This document shows positions 7,636 through 16,427 of a DNA stretch of 33,536 nt, piece by piece; the stretch's first letter is position 1; each line of letters starts with the position of its first letter. The position numbers were made by a program, and so were the translations under genes. The stretch lies in assembly GCA_021779995.1 (NCBI GenBank), contig JAJXZP010000246.1, forward strand, positions 1 through 33,536, in the 5' to 3' direction. Under the pieces are notes generated by a model. It saw only the letters and a list, made by a program, of their open reading frames with translations, ran no database searches and was not told the origin of the DNA. The DNA is from a bacterium (lineage in GTDB: Bacteria > Spirochaetota > Spirochaetia > Treponematales > Rectinemataceae).

Positions 7636-7664
7636 TTTACTTGATCTCGCGTTTTCTTTATAGT
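7636..7664 (+). promoter_or_regulatory. Promoter-like pair, plus strand
   Basis: TTTACT (7636-7641), a 17-bp spacer, and TATAGT (7659-7664) resemble a sigma70 promoter. Transcription would begin near 7671, about 300 bp before gapA, at the start of a potentially folded region. It could be a distal gapA promoter or serve a small RNA. Confidence 0.4.
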
Positions 7665-7670
7665 TTCGTG

Positions 7671-7757
7671 GTGCGAGGCCGGTTCGGACGGAGCCGACCT
7701 TCGAGATGCGATCGCCGCCTCGGTTCGCGGCCAACCGGCAAATCGGGGCCCCTTTTT
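7671..7757 (+). ncRNA. Possible structured RNA ending in a T-run
   Basis: GCCGGTT (7678-7684) and AACCGGC (7733-7739) can form a 7-bp stem enclosing about 48 nt with further short self-complementary parts. The region ends with GGGGCCCC and six T residues (7752-7757). It begins where the preceding promoter-like pair would start transcription. The terminal palindrome has almost no loop, so termination there is doubtful. No family is recognised. Confidence 0.2.
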
Positions 7758-7842
7758 TCGGAGCCGCAACGAGTTGAAGCGAGTTTCGATCTACGTTTCC
7801 CGCGGCTCGCTGCCTGCGTATTGGTGGAAAGAAACCGAGATG

Positions 7843-9047
<1,205 letters not shown>

Positions 9048-9065
9048 TCGGCTAATTCCCTTTTC

Positions 9066-9222
9066 ACCGCAGAGGCGCAGAGAACACAGAGGGGAAATAC
9101 CGGGGAGGGGAAAGAAGAAGACGGAGGAAACGCGAGCCGGCTTTCTCTCCGCCTGATCCCGTCGCATTCTGGATCTTCGCTTTCTCTCCCCCGTTCGCCT
9201 GTGTCCTCTGTGCCTCTGTGGT
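9066..9222. repeat. 157-bp imperfect palindromic intergenic repeat (MITE-like)
   Basis: The outer arms at 9066-9089 and 9199-9222 are reverse complements with 3 mismatches in 24, built on a CAGAGGCACAGAG-type core. Inner arms at 9102-9117 and 9175-9192 (purine-rich against pyrimidine-rich) are also largely complementary. The whole element can fold into one long hairpin. It contains no gene and fills most of the gapA-pgk gap. Similar 'accacagaggcacagag' palindromes are, from memory, scattered between genes in many environmental bacterial genomes. Copy number here cannot be judged because only one copy is in the window. Confidence 0.75.
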
Positions 9223-9254
9223 TCATCTCTTTCCCTCTCTCCACGGAGGCAATC

Positions 9255-10520
9255 ATGATAAAGACAGTCAAGGACGTCGCGCTCAAGGGGAAGCGGATCG
9301 TCATGCGCGTCGATTTCAACGTGCCCATGAAGGACGGCAAGGTGCAGGACGATACCCGCATCGTGGCGGCCATCCCCACGATCAGGTACATTCTCGACCA
9401 GGGCGCGAAGAGCCTCGTGCTCATGTCCCACCTGGGCGACCCCAAGAAGGACGCCAAGAAAGCCAAGGAGAAGGCCGAGAAGGACGGCAAGGCCTTCGAC
9501 GAGGCGAAGTACATCGCCGGCAAGCACCGCATGGCCCCCGTCGCCGAGTACCTCGCGGCCAAGCTGGGCAAGCCGGTCGTCTTCGCGGGCGAGGACTCCT
9601 GCTACGGCAAGAAGGCCTTCATCGACGCGCAGAAAGACGGCAGCGTGATCATGCTAGAGAACACCCGCTTCCATAAGGAAGAGACGAGCGAGGACCCGGC
9701 CGAGCGCGACAAGCTCGCGAAGGAGCTCGCCACCTACGGCGAGATTTTCGTCAACGACGCCTTCGGCACGGCTCACCGCGATCACGCCTCCACGGCGAGC
9801 ATCGCCAAATTCGTGCCCGTATCCGTCGCCGGCTTCCTCATGGAAAAAGAGGTGAACTACCTCGAGCCCATGGTCACGAACCCGCCCAAGCCCATGGTCG
9901 CCATCATCGGCGGGGCCAAGGTCTCCTCCAAGATAGCCGTGCTCGAATCGCTCTTGAAGAACGCCTCCGCCCTCGTCATCGGCGGCGGCATGGCCTACAC
10001 CTTCCTCAAGGCCCAGGGACACAAAATCGGCACCTCCCTCGTCGAGGACGACCAGCTCGACACCGCCAGGAAGATTCTCGAGGCCGCCAAGAAAGGCGGC
10101 GTCGCCATGGTCCTGCCCCTCGACCACGTCTGTTCCGAAAAATTCGACGCGCAGAGCCCCGCCCGCGCCATCGACGGCATCGACATCCCCGACGGGCTCA
10201 TGGGCATGGATGTCGGCCCCAAGACCCTGGCCGAGTACAAGAAGGTGCTCGCCACCGCCAAGAGTGTCGTCTGGAACGGCCCGGTGGGCGTGTTCGAGTT
10301 CGACGCCTTCGCGAAGGGCACCGGCGAGGTGGCCAAGCTCGTGGCCGAAGCCACCGCCCGCGGCGCCACCACCGTCGTCGGCGGCGGCGATTCGGTGGCC
10401 GCGGTCAACAAATTCGGCCTCGCCGCCAAGATGTCCCACGTGTCCACCGGCGGCGGCGCCTCGCTCGAGCTGCTCGAGGGCAAGAAACTTCCCGGCATCG
10501 AAGTCTGCCGGGCACGGTAA
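9255..10520 (+). CDS. pgk: Phosphoglycerate kinase
   Basis: 421 residues. Transfers the acyl phosphate of 1,3-bisphosphoglycerate to ADP, giving ATP and 3-phosphoglycerate. Recognisable parts are VDFNVP (Asp20, Asn22), the SHLGDP loop, [17 protein letters not shown], the NGPVGVFEF segment and the GGGDSVAA nucleotide-binding glycine loop near the C-terminus. A Lys/Ala/Glu-rich insertion of about 30 residues follows SHLGDP (about 62-95), making it slightly longer than the usual 390-400. I recall similar insertions in treponemal PGKs. ATG 9255 was chosen because GGAGG lies 5 bp upstream. The upstream in-frame extension to 9201 lies inside the palindromic repeat and is not protein-like. tpiA follows after 9 bp. 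Confidence 0.98.
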   Translation: MIKTVKDVALKGKRIVMRVDFNVPMKDGKVQDDTRIVAAIPTIRYILDQGAKSLVLMSHLGDPKKDAKKAKEKAEKDGKAFDEAKYIAGKHRMAPVAEYLAAKLGKPVVFAGEDSCYGKKAFIDAQKDGSVIMLENTRFHKEETSEDPAERDKLAKELATYGEIFVNDAFGTAHRDHASTASIAKFVPVSVAGFLMEKEVNYLEPMVTNPPKPMVAIIGGAKVSSKIAVLESLLKNASALVIGGGMAYTFLKAQGHKIGTSLVEDDQLDTARKILEAAKKGGVAMVLPLDHVCSEKFDAQSPARAIDGIDIPDGLMGMDVGPKTLAEYKKVLATAKSVVWNGPVGVFEFDAFAKGTGEVAKLVAEATARGATTVVGGGDSVAAVNKFGLAAKMSHVSTGGGASLELLEGKKLPGIEVCRAR

Positions 10521-10529
10521 GGAGCACCT

Positions 10530-11282
10530 ATGCGTTCGTATTTCATCGCCGGCAACTGGAAGATGCACAAGACCGTCCCGGAGTCGGTGGCTCTGGCCAA
10601 GGAACTCGTCGCGGGACTGCGCGGCTGCGGCGAGAAGCTCCTTGTGGCTCCCGCCTTCACCGCCCTCGCCGCCGTCGCGGAGGTCGTGAAGGGCACGAAC
10701 ATCCTGCTCGGCGCCCAGAACATGGGGCCGGAGGAGCAGGGCGCCCACACCGGCGAGGTGTCCGTCCTCATGCTCAAGGACCTGGGCGTCAAGGTCGTCA
10801 TCCTCGGCCACTCCGAGCGCCGGCACTCCTACGGCGAGGGCGACGAGCTCATCAACAAGAAGGTCCTGCTGGCGCTCAGGCACGGCCTCGAGCCCATTCT
10901 CTGCGTGGGCGAGACTCTCGAGGAGCGCGAGGGCGGCCGCCTCGAGGCGATCGTCGGCTCGCAGGTCGAGCGCGGCCTGGCCGGGGTGAGCGCCGAAGCG
11001 CTCAAGAACGTCACCATCGCCTACGAGCCCGTGTGGGCCATCGGCACGGGCAAGACGGCGACGCCGGAAGACGCCGACGCGGTCCATGCCTATATCCGCA
11101 AGGTGCTCGCCCGGCTCTACGGCGAGGCCGCGGCCAAGGCCGTGTGCATCCAGTACGGTGGTTCCGTCAAAGCCGACAACGCCGTCCAGCTCATGGCCAA
11201 GCCGAACATCGACGGCGCTCTCGTGGGCGGGGCGAGCCTCAAGGCCGATGCGTTCGTGCCGATTGCCCGTTTCCGGGCCTGA
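10530..11282 (+). CDS. tpiA: Triosephosphate isomerase
   Basis: 250 residues, the normal family length. Interconverts dihydroxyacetone phosphate and glyceraldehyde-3-phosphate. N-terminal GNWKMHKT holds the catalytic Asn and Lys, GHSERR holds the catalytic His, and AYEPVWAIGTGK holds the catalytic Glu and the flexible loop 6. YGGSVK and the late GGASL give the phosphate-binding loops. TAAGGAG spans the pgk stop and serves as ribosome-binding site, so pgk and tpiA are one transcript. The gene is followed by a large GC hairpin and then a new promoter-like sequence, which marks the likely end of the glycolytic unit. Confidence 0.98.
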   Translation: MRSYFIAGNWKMHKTVPESVALAKELVAGLRGCGEKLLVAPAFTALAAVAEVVKGTNILLGAQNMGPEEQGAHTGEVSVLMLKDLGVKVVILGHSERRHSYGEGDELINKKVLLALRHGLEPILCVGETLEEREGGRLEAIVGSQVERGLAGVSAEALKNVTIAYEPVWAIGTGKTATPEDADAVHAYIRKVLARLYGEAAAKAVCIQYGGSVKADNAVQLMAKPNIDGALVGGASLKADAFVPIARFRA

Positions 11283-11330
11283 GCCTTCACCGGCGAAGGC
11301 GAAATCGGCCGTGGTTTCCCCGCGGCCTCG

Positions 11331-11367
11331 GCGGGACGGGACAGGCAGAAGCCGCCTCCCGTCCCGC
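11331..11367 (+). terminator. Long GC hairpin after tpiA
   Basis: GCGGGACGGGA (11331-11341) and TCCCGTCCCGC (11357-11367) form a perfect 11-bp stem, and the 15-nt loop can pair further (GGC-AGAA-GCC). No T-run follows, so it may be a weak or factor-assisted terminator or an mRNA 3' stabiliser. Confidence 0.5.
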
Positions 11368-11397
11368 AACCGGCGATAATCTCGATCATAGAAGGCC

Positions 11398-11426
11398 TTG
11401 CCAAGCCGAGGGCTTTCCGCTAGGAT
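11398..11426 (+). promoter_or_regulatory. Promoter-like pair for secG with palindrome at start site
   Basis: TTGCCA (11398-11403), a 17-bp spacer and TAGGAT (11421-11426). A perfect 12-bp palindrome, AAAGGGCCCTTT (11433-11444), covers the expected transcription start and could be an operator. Inference only. Confidence 0.5.
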
Positions 11427-11485
11427 GGTTCTAAAGGGCCCTTTTTGGTGCGTTCGGCCCGAAGTGTCAGTTCGGAGAATCAAGC

Positions 11486-11902
11486 ATGGGCATTCTTGGA
11501 ATAATTCTGCTCGTCGTGTTCGTGATCGTCTCGGTCATTCTCGTTCTCATGGTCGTCATTCAGGACTCCGATTCGGACTCCCTCGGGGGACTTTTCGCCG
11601 GCGGTTCGGGCAGCGCCTTCGGTTCGCGCTCGACCAACGTCGTGGTGCGATTCACGTATATCCTGGGCGCGCTTTTCTTCGTCACGGCCTTCTCCCTGGC
11701 CTTGATCAACAAGACTTCGATCGGCAATGTGGCCGCGGCTGCCCAGCAGGGCGGCGGCACCGCCACCTCGGATTGGTGGAACGCCCAGCCCCAGAGTAAG
11801 GCGCCGGCCGCCCTCCAGGGACAGGGATCCACGAGCCCGACCAACGGCAGCCAGGTCGGGGCCCCGCCTCCGCCCCCGCCCCAGCCGACGACCACGAAGT
11901 GA
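11486..11902 (+). CDS. secG: Preprotein translocase subunit SecG
   Basis: 138 residues. SecG is the small auxiliary subunit of the SecYEG channel in the inner membrane. Two membrane helices (about residues 3-26 and 55-75) flank a Gly/Ser-rich cytoplasmic loop with the family-like LVLMVVIQDSDSDSLGGLF and GGSGSAFGSRS. The C-terminal 55 residues are a Gln/Pro/Gly-rich tail ending in a run of prolines and TTTK; this makes the protein longer than typical SecG (75-110). GGAG lies 8 bp before the ATG. It sits between tpiA and the EIIA gene. Confidence 0.9.
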   Translation: MGILGIILLVVFVIVSVILVLMVVIQDSDSDSLGGLFAGGSGSAFGSRSTNVVVRFTYILGALFFVTAFSLALINKTSIGNVAAAAQQGGGTATSDWWNAQPQSKAPAALQGQGSTSPTNGSQVGAPPPPPPQPTTTK

Positions 11903-11909
11903 GGCATCG

Positions 11910-11927
11910 CCCCGCGGAGCGGGGTTT
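11910..11927 (+). terminator. Short hairpin with T3 after secG
   Basis: CCCCGC (11910-11915), loop GGA, GCGGGG (11919-11924), then TTT. It sits in the 63-bp gap before the EIIA gene and could cause partial termination. The T-run is short. Confidence 0.35.
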
Positions 11928-11965
11928 GAGCTTCCGGCCGATTTTCTCGGTCGAGGAGGGCTCGG

Positions 11966-12436
11966 ATGTTGCTTCAGCAGGTTTTCCTGCCCGACCGCAT
12001 CAAGGTCGGACTCGAAAGCGTGGACAAGGATGAGCTTTTCGAAGAGCTCATCGACGTTCTCGCCAGGGCCGACGGCAGGAATTTCCCACGGGCCGCCGTG
12101 CTGGGCGCGATACGCAAACGTGAAGAAAAGCTGTCTACGGGCGTCAAGAGGGGCATAGCGCTCCCGCACGGCATGGTCGAGGGGCTCGACGGCCTCACGG
12201 GGGCGCTCGGCATTTCCAGCCGCGGAATCGAGTACGAGTCCCTCGACGGCGAACCGGTCTACATAGTCTTCTTGCTGCTCACCTCTCCGCAGGATTCGGA
12301 ACTCCACCTCAGCGCCCTTAAAAGTCTCGCCAGGCTCCTCGACGACCCCGAGTTCTACACCGAGCTCGTGGAGGCGAAAAGCGAGGATCAGGCCTTCGAA
12401 ATAATCAAGCAATTCGAGGATTTCGTCAGAGCATAG
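11966..12436 (+). CDS. ptsN: PTS EIIA domain protein, PtsN/fructose type
   Basis: 156 residues forming one EIIA domain of the fructose/mannitol/nitrogen family. It opens with a segment predicting the usual N-terminal strand and helices. The active-site block is KRGIALPHGMVEGL, with phospho-acceptor His68. The segment VYIVFLLLTSPQDSELHLSALKSLARLL matches the second conserved region. No EIIB or EIIC domain, membrane segment, or HPr/EI gene is nearby, so a regulatory PtsN-like role is more likely than sugar uptake. GAGGAGGG 5 bp before the ATG is a strong ribosome-binding site. It directly precedes the V-ATPase genes (27 bp gap), suggesting co-transcription. What it regulates cannot be read from the sequence. 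Confidence 0.9.
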   Translation: MLLQQVFLPDRIKVGLESVDKDELFEELIDVLARADGRNFPRAAVLGAIRKREEKLSTGVKRGIALPHGMVEGLDGLTGALGISSRGIEYESLDGEPVYIVFLLLTSPQDSELHLSALKSLARLLDDPEFYTELVEAKSEDQAFEIIKQFEDFVRA

Positions 12437-12463
12437 TTTTGAGATGTCCGAAGGGGGTGCCGC

Positions 12464-12775
12464 ATGCCTTCTCAGGATATTCTTGATAGACTCTTCGAAA
12501 CCGAGCGCCAGGCCGAGTCTCTGGCAGCCGAAGCGGGCGCCGAAGCCGACCGCAGAATAGCCGCGGCCAAGGAGCGCGCCAGACTGGAGGTGGCCGCGGC
12601 CGTGAAGTCGGCGACGGCTTCGGTGACCGCCGCGAAGGCCGCCTCCGCAGCCCAGGCGAACGACGAATATCAGCGCCTCATCGAATCCTATAGGCGAGGG
12701 ATCGATGATTTGCCGGTGAACGAAGCGGCTTTCCAAGCGGTCTGCGAGCGCATCGTGGGCCGGTCGCTCCGATGA
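12464..12775 (+). CDS. atpH: V-type ATPase subunit H/G-like (peripheral stalk)
   Basis: 103 residues, almost wholly helical and rich in Ala, Glu, Arg and Lys. A central heptad-like stretch (about 10-75, e.g. ERQAESLAAEAGAEADRR) predicts a long coiled coil. A/V-type ATPases have a small coiled-coil subunit (G or H) that pairs with subunit E to form the peripheral stalk. Size, composition and position at the head of the ATPase genes support that role, although the sequence alone is weakly diagnostic. Its last codons overlap the subunit C gene by 4 bp (ATGA). Confidence 0.75.
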   Translation: MPSQDILDRLFETERQAESLAAEAGAEADRRIAAAKERARLEVAAAVKSATASVTAAKAASAAQANDEYQRLIESYRRGIDDLPVNEAAFQAVCERIVGRSLR

Positions 12776-13785
12776 CGCGCTACGCCTGGGCCTACGGATA
12801 TGCGCGGAGCTGCGGCTACCAGGCGCGCTCGCGGCTCGGGTCCCGGGCCGCCCGGCTCGCCCAGGCGGGGAAATTGGACGGACTCTGGCGCGAGCTGTTC
12901 GGCGAGGATCCACCCCCCGCCGGTCCGCTCGCGGCGACGGCCGAGCGCCGCCTTCGCACCGAGGCGGGCCGGACCTTCAAGCGCATCGCGGGGCCGGAGG
13001 TCATGGCCCTGCCGTTTTTCCGCTCCCTCCTTGCCAAGGCGGAGTTCGCCTTGGTGAAGCGGCTGCTCTCCTCCTTGCACGGTTCCCCGCAGCGGGATGG
13101 ACCCCGGGACTGGGGCGAGGAGGAGCTTCCGCTCGCTCCGTCCTTCGACCTCGCCGCCTTCCCCAATTCCTCGGCCATGTTCGAAGGCACCCGCTTTTCC
13201 TGGATAGCCGAGCGGGGCTTCGACGACCTCGCGGCGGCGAAGAATCGCTTGGATCGGCAATATTACGAAGAGCTCTGGGCCTCTCTCGGCTCGATCCCGT
13301 ATGCCCTGCGCGCCTCCCTCGCCTCCCCGGTGGCCCACGATGTCGAGCTTGAGAATCTCGTCTGGGCGCTCCGGCTGCGCCGCTATTACGCTCTGTCGCG
13401 GGACGAAATCATCCCCCTCCTCGTCCGCCTGCGCGGGCGCGATTGCCAGACCGGCGCGATCGCCGCGCTCGCGCTTCGTCCCGACGTCAGGGCCGACTGG
13501 GCCGGATGGCGGTGGGAAGCTTTCGTCAACGATGCGCCCGAAGCCGGGCAAGCCTGGTATTTCGATGTCCGCCGTTTCGAACGCTCGCTGAGACGGCACC
13601 GCTTCGCGGAATTGCGGCGGACGCTCCACCTTAACCCTTCCTCCTACGCGCCGCTGTATTGTCTTTTCCGGATCCAGGAGTACGAGATCCTCTCCATTTT
13701 CGCCGTCATCGAGGGGCTTCAGCTGAAGGCCCCTTTCGCGGAGATAGCCGACTTCGTCGGCGGTTTGGCCGAGGTCGGAGCGTGA
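12772..13785 (+). CDS. atpC: V-type ATPase subunit C (AC39/d type)
   Basis: 337 residues, the usual length for the family. Subunit C is the funnel-shaped socket that links the central rotor stalk to the membrane K ring. The N-terminus (TRYAWAYGYARSCGYQARSRLG) matches the family's Y-x-Y-A-x-x-R opening, and the helical body has repeated aromatic-rich segments such as YYEELWASLGSIPYAL and LVWALRLRRYYALS. There are no membrane helices. It overlaps the preceding gene by ATGA and the subunit I gene by GTGA. Its place upstream of subunit I differs from the common I-K-E-C-F order in Thermus and Enterococcus. Confidence 0.85.
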   Translation: MTRYAWAYGYARSCGYQARSRLGSRAARLAQAGKLDGLWRELFGEDPPPAGPLAATAERRLRTEAGRTFKRIAGPEVMALPFFRSLLAKAEFALVKRLLSSLHGSPQRDGPRDWGEEELPLAPSFDLAAFPNSSAMFEGTRFSWIAERGFDDLAAAKNRLDRQYYEELWASLGSIPYALRASLASPVAHDVELENLVWALRLRRYYALSRDEIIPLLVRLRGRDCQTGAIAALALRPDVRADWAGWRWEAFVNDAPEAGQAWYFDVRRFERSLRRHRFAELRRTLHLNPSSYAPLYCLFRIQEYEILSIFAVIEGLQLKAPFAEIADFVGGLAEVGA

Positions 13786-15773
13786 GTACCGTTCCCATGC
13801 GCCGAGTCGAGTTTCTCGTCATGAAGCGCGATTTCGAACTCGTCGCGCTGGGCTTGGGGAAGGCCCGCTGCTTCGAACCCATTCTCTCGCGCAAGGAGCC
13901 CGGGCCGGCCGCGGGAAGACCGCCTGTCCGCTCGCCGAGCGCGGCCGAGACCCTGCGTTCGATCAAGCGGACCCTGGGCCTCGCCTACCCGAAGGAGATT
14001 CCCGAGGGAAGCCGATTGCCCGGTCCCGAGGAGGATCGGGAACTAGAGCGCCTGGCCGCCAGGGTCCGCGTTTTCGAGGAGCTTTGGTCGGCCCAGCAGG
14101 ACAAGGTGGCACGGACGAACGCCCTGCTCGAGGAGGCCCGTTCCTTCGCCGGTCTGGAGCTCCCCTTTCGCGAGCTCGACCACCTCTCCTTCCTGACGAT
14201 ACGCATCGGACATCTGGACCGCCTCGCCGCCGAGAGCCTCGCCTCGAACCTGGGGGATCGGGCCCTCATCCTTCCCCTGGACGATCGCGGGCTCGTCATG
14301 GCCGCAACTACCAAGAAGGGGCGCTTCGCCCTCGACACCGAGCTGAGCCGCTTGGGCTTCAAGCCGCATACCTTTCCGCCGGATTTCCAGGGCTTGCCTT
14401 CCTTCCTGCCCGAGCGCCTGGAAGGCGAGCTCGACGCCCTCGCCTCGACTACGGCCGAACTCGAGCGACGGCGCGCCGAGCTCGCCCGGGAGCTCGAGCC
14501 CGCGTGGCGCCGTCTGGCTGCCTCGTACGCGGTGCTCGAGACGATCGAAGGCTTGAAGTCGGGGCTCGATTCCTCGACCCAGGTCTACCGCCTCGAGGGT
14601 TGGATTCCGCGGGACCGGCTCGGATCCCTGGGTTCGGCGCTGCGCGCGTCGACCGCGGGGCGTATCGCGATCCGATCCTGGAGGCCCCGCGAACTGCCCG
14701 AGTCCGAGAAGGGCGAGGAAAGCGTTCCCGTGCTCCTGAAAAGGAGGGCCTACATCTCGAGCTTCGAGCGGCTCGTCCTTTCGTACGGCACGCCGTCGTA
14801 TGGAACGGTCGATCCCACCCCCTTCGTAGCCGTTTTCTTCACGCTATTTTTCGGCATCATGTTCGGCGACCTGGGGCAAGGCGCGCTCATCCTGCTCGCG
14901 GGCTTTTTGCTGCGCCGCGGCGTCTTTCCCCGTTTTTCGACCTGGCGACCATTCGCCCCGATCGCCATGGGAGCCGGCGCAGGGTCCATGGCGATGGGCC
15001 TGGCGACCGGCACCTGCTTCGCCAACGAGACCTGGCTCAAGCCGCTCGAACGCTTCCTGACCTCCCTCGTCCTGGCTCACCCCGCCGACCGTTTTTTGGC
15101 TCTCCTTCCCCAGGGAGGCACCGACAGGATCTTGATCTTCTTCGGCTTCACCCTGGCGATCGGCGTCGTCGTCAACTCGATAGGTCTCGCCCTCAACGTC
15201 ATCGACAGTTTCCGGACGGGGCGGCTGGGGGAGGGGCTGTTCTCGAAGACCGGTCTCTGCGGCGCCCTGTTCTTCCTCTGGGCCGTCGGCATCGGCGTCC
15301 GGGCCATGCTCGGCGGCGGCCTCGCCTGGTTCGACGCGGTGGGCCTGGGACTGCCCCTCGCGCTCATGATCTTCGAAGCTCCCCTGGCCAGCCTCGTCGA
15401 TCGGCGGCCCCTGCCCGCCGGCGAAGGGGCCATCGTCTTGGCCATCGGGGGCTTCGTCACCGTCCTCGAATCGGTATCGTACTTCCTCTCCACCAGCCTG
15501 AGTTTTCTCCGTATCGGCGCCTTCGCCCTTTCGCACGCCGTCCTGTCCTTCATCGTATTCACGATGGGCGATCTCATCCGCGAATGGGCCCCGGGCGGAC
15601 TGGCCTGGGAGGTCCTCGTCGTCCTCGTCGGCAATTCCATCATCCTGTTCCTGGAAGGTCTCATCGTCGTCATCCAGATAGTGCGGCTCCAGTACTACGA
15701 GTTCATGTCCAAGTTCCTCACCGAGACGGGGCGGCCCTTCGCACCCCTTCGATTCACCTTCGCAAAGGAGTGA
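13782..15773 (+). CDS. atpI: V-type ATPase subunit I (a subunit)
   Basis: 663 residues from GTG 13782. This start overlaps the atpC stop (GTGA) and gives the family-like opening STVPMRRVEFLVM; ATG 13797 is the alternative. The stator subunit carries the two half-channels through which ions reach the rotor ring. Residues about 1-330 are the soluble arm, with coiled-coil parts. Residues about 340-650 contain roughly seven or eight membrane helices, including FGIMFGDLGQGALIL. The essential arginine is Arg577 in LSFLRIGAFALSHA, matching the conserved Arg of Vph1-type proteins. SYFLSTSLSFLR and LVGNSIILFLEG complete the conserved C-terminal half. The product would lie in the inner membrane, next to the K subunit encoded immediately downstream. 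Confidence 0.95.
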   Translation: MSTVPMRRVEFLVMKRDFELVALGLGKARCFEPILSRKEPGPAAGRPPVRSPSAAETLRSIKRTLGLAYPKEIPEGSRLPGPEEDRELERLAARVRVFEELWSAQQDKVARTNALLEEARSFAGLELPFRELDHLSFLTIRIGHLDRLAAESLASNLGDRALILPLDDRGLVMAATTKKGRFALDTELSRLGFKPHTFPPDFQGLPSFLPERLEGELDALASTTAELERRRAELARELEPAWRRLAASYAVLETIEGLKSGLDSSTQVYRLEGWIPRDRLGSLGSALRASTAGRIAIRSWRPRELPESEKGEESVPVLLKRRAYISSFERLVLSYGTPSYGTVDPTPFVAVFFTLFFGIMFGDLGQGALILLAGFLLRRGVFPRFSTWRPFAPIAMGAGAGSMAMGLATGTCFANETWLKPLERFLTSLVLAHPADRFLALLPQGGTDRILIFFGFTLAIGVVVNSIGLALNVIDSFRTGRLGEGLFSKTGLCGALFFLWAVGIGVRAMLGGGLAWFDAVGLGLPLALMIFEAPLASLVDRRPLPAGEGAIVLAIGGFVTVLESVSYFLSTSLSFLRIGAFALSHAVLSFIVFTMGDLIREWAPGGLAWEVLVVLVGNSIILFLEGLIVVIQIVRLQYYEFMSKFLTETGRPFAPLRFTFAKE

Positions 15774-15776
15774 GCC

Positions 15777-16088
15777 ATGAAAAAGAGCTTCGCGTCGCGG
15801 GTTTTTCTCACCGTGCTGCTCGCCGCCCAGGCCGCCGCGCCTCTTGCCGCCCAGGCCGCGGCGGGAGGGGGAGGGGACTCTTCCTCGGGGAAGTACATCG
15901 CGGCCGGGCTGGCCATCGGACTCGCCTGCATCGGAGGCGGCATCGCGATCGGCCAGCTCGGGGCGGCGGCCATGGGCGCCATAGCCGAGGACGCGAGCCT
16001 GTCGGGGAAGGCCCTGCCGTATCTCGGCCTCGCCGAAGGAGTCTGTCTCTGGGGCTTCCTGGTCGCCTTGCTCATCCTGTTGGTCTAG
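15777..16088 (+). CDS. atpK: V-type ATPase subunit K (rotor ring proteolipid)
   Basis: 103 residues. The N-terminal 28 look like a cleavable signal peptide (MKKSFASRVFLTVLLAAQAAA, cleavage near AQA). A Gly/Ser linker and two helices follow: about 40-70, with the glycine-rich packing motif GLAIGLACIGGGIAIGQ, and about 79-103. Glu87 in LAEGV is the ion-binding carboxylate. Gln60 in helix 1 lies where ring subunits of sodium-type enzymes carry a ligand glutamine, but residue 88 is Gly rather than Ser or Thr, so ion choice is uncertain. The two-helix form is that of Thermus-like rather than the four-helix Enterococcus-like rings. The gene starts 3 bp after the atpI stop. Confidence 0.93.
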   Translation: MKKSFASRVFLTVLLAAQAAAPLAAQAAAGGGGDSSSGKYIAAGLAIGLACIGGGIAIGQLGAAAMGAIAEDASLSGKALPYLGLAEGVCLWGFLVALLILLV

Positions 16089-16090
16089 CC

Positions 16091-16411
16091 ATGAGCGAGA
16101 TCTTCGTCATAGCGGAAGAGGAGATAGTGCTCGCCTTTCGCCTGATCGGCGTCGCCGGACGGGCGGTGGAAGGCCGGGACGAGGCGCTGAAGGCCTTCCG
16201 CGACGCGACTTCGCCGCGCGAGCGGAACCTGCGGCCTAAGGTGCTCATCCTCGCCTGCGAAGTGGCGCAGCTGCTCGAGCCGGAGCTTCGGGACTGGGAG
16301 CTCGGGAGCTCCTATCCTCTCGTCGTGCCTATCCCGTCGCAGAAACCGGGCGCGGCCGGATACCCGAGCGTCGCCGACGTGGTCAGACAGGCCATCGGCA
16401 TCGCGGTTTGA
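16091..16411 (+). CDS. atpF: V-type ATPase subunit F
   Basis: 106 residues, the family length. Subunit F is a small Rossmann-like protein of the central stalk that binds subunit D and can modulate activity. The sequence starts MSEIFVIAEEEIVLAFRLIGVAG, matching the typical IGD/E-x-x-x-A-F-R-L-x-G opening, and includes KVLILACEVAQLL and YPLVVPIP as the expected strands. It starts 2 bp after the atpK stop without a clear ribosome-binding site, so coupling to atpK translation is likely. Another frame covers the same bases, but only this one gives a family match. Confidence 0.9.
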   Translation: MSEIFVIAEEEIVLAFRLIGVAGRAVEGRDEALKAFRDATSPRERNLRPKVLILACEVAQLLEPELRDWELGSSYPLVVPIPSQKPGAAGYPSVADVVRQAIGIAV

Positions 16412-16427
16412 ACAGCAGGGAGCCGGC

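Noticed and set aside
7745-7757. GGGGCCCC followed by six T residues as an intrinsic terminator
   Set aside because: The palindrome has no room for a loop, leaving at most two or three base pairs, so it is too weak to call as a terminator on its own.
7323-7769. 148-codon minus-strand frame upstream of PBP1A
   Set aside because: Arg/Pro/Ser-rich with no recognisable pattern, and it reads straight through the terminator and hairpin, so it is not a likely gene.
9654-11483. 609-codon minus-strand frame opposite pgk and tpiA
   Set aside because: It runs antisense to two unmistakable enzymes and spans a gene boundary; composition fits a shadow frame.
14084-16090. Long alternative plus-strand frame inside atpI and atpK
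   Set aside because: Composition is Arg/Gly/Pro/His-rich with no family pattern, while atpI and atpK match their families. Only its end (16091-16411) is real, as atpF.
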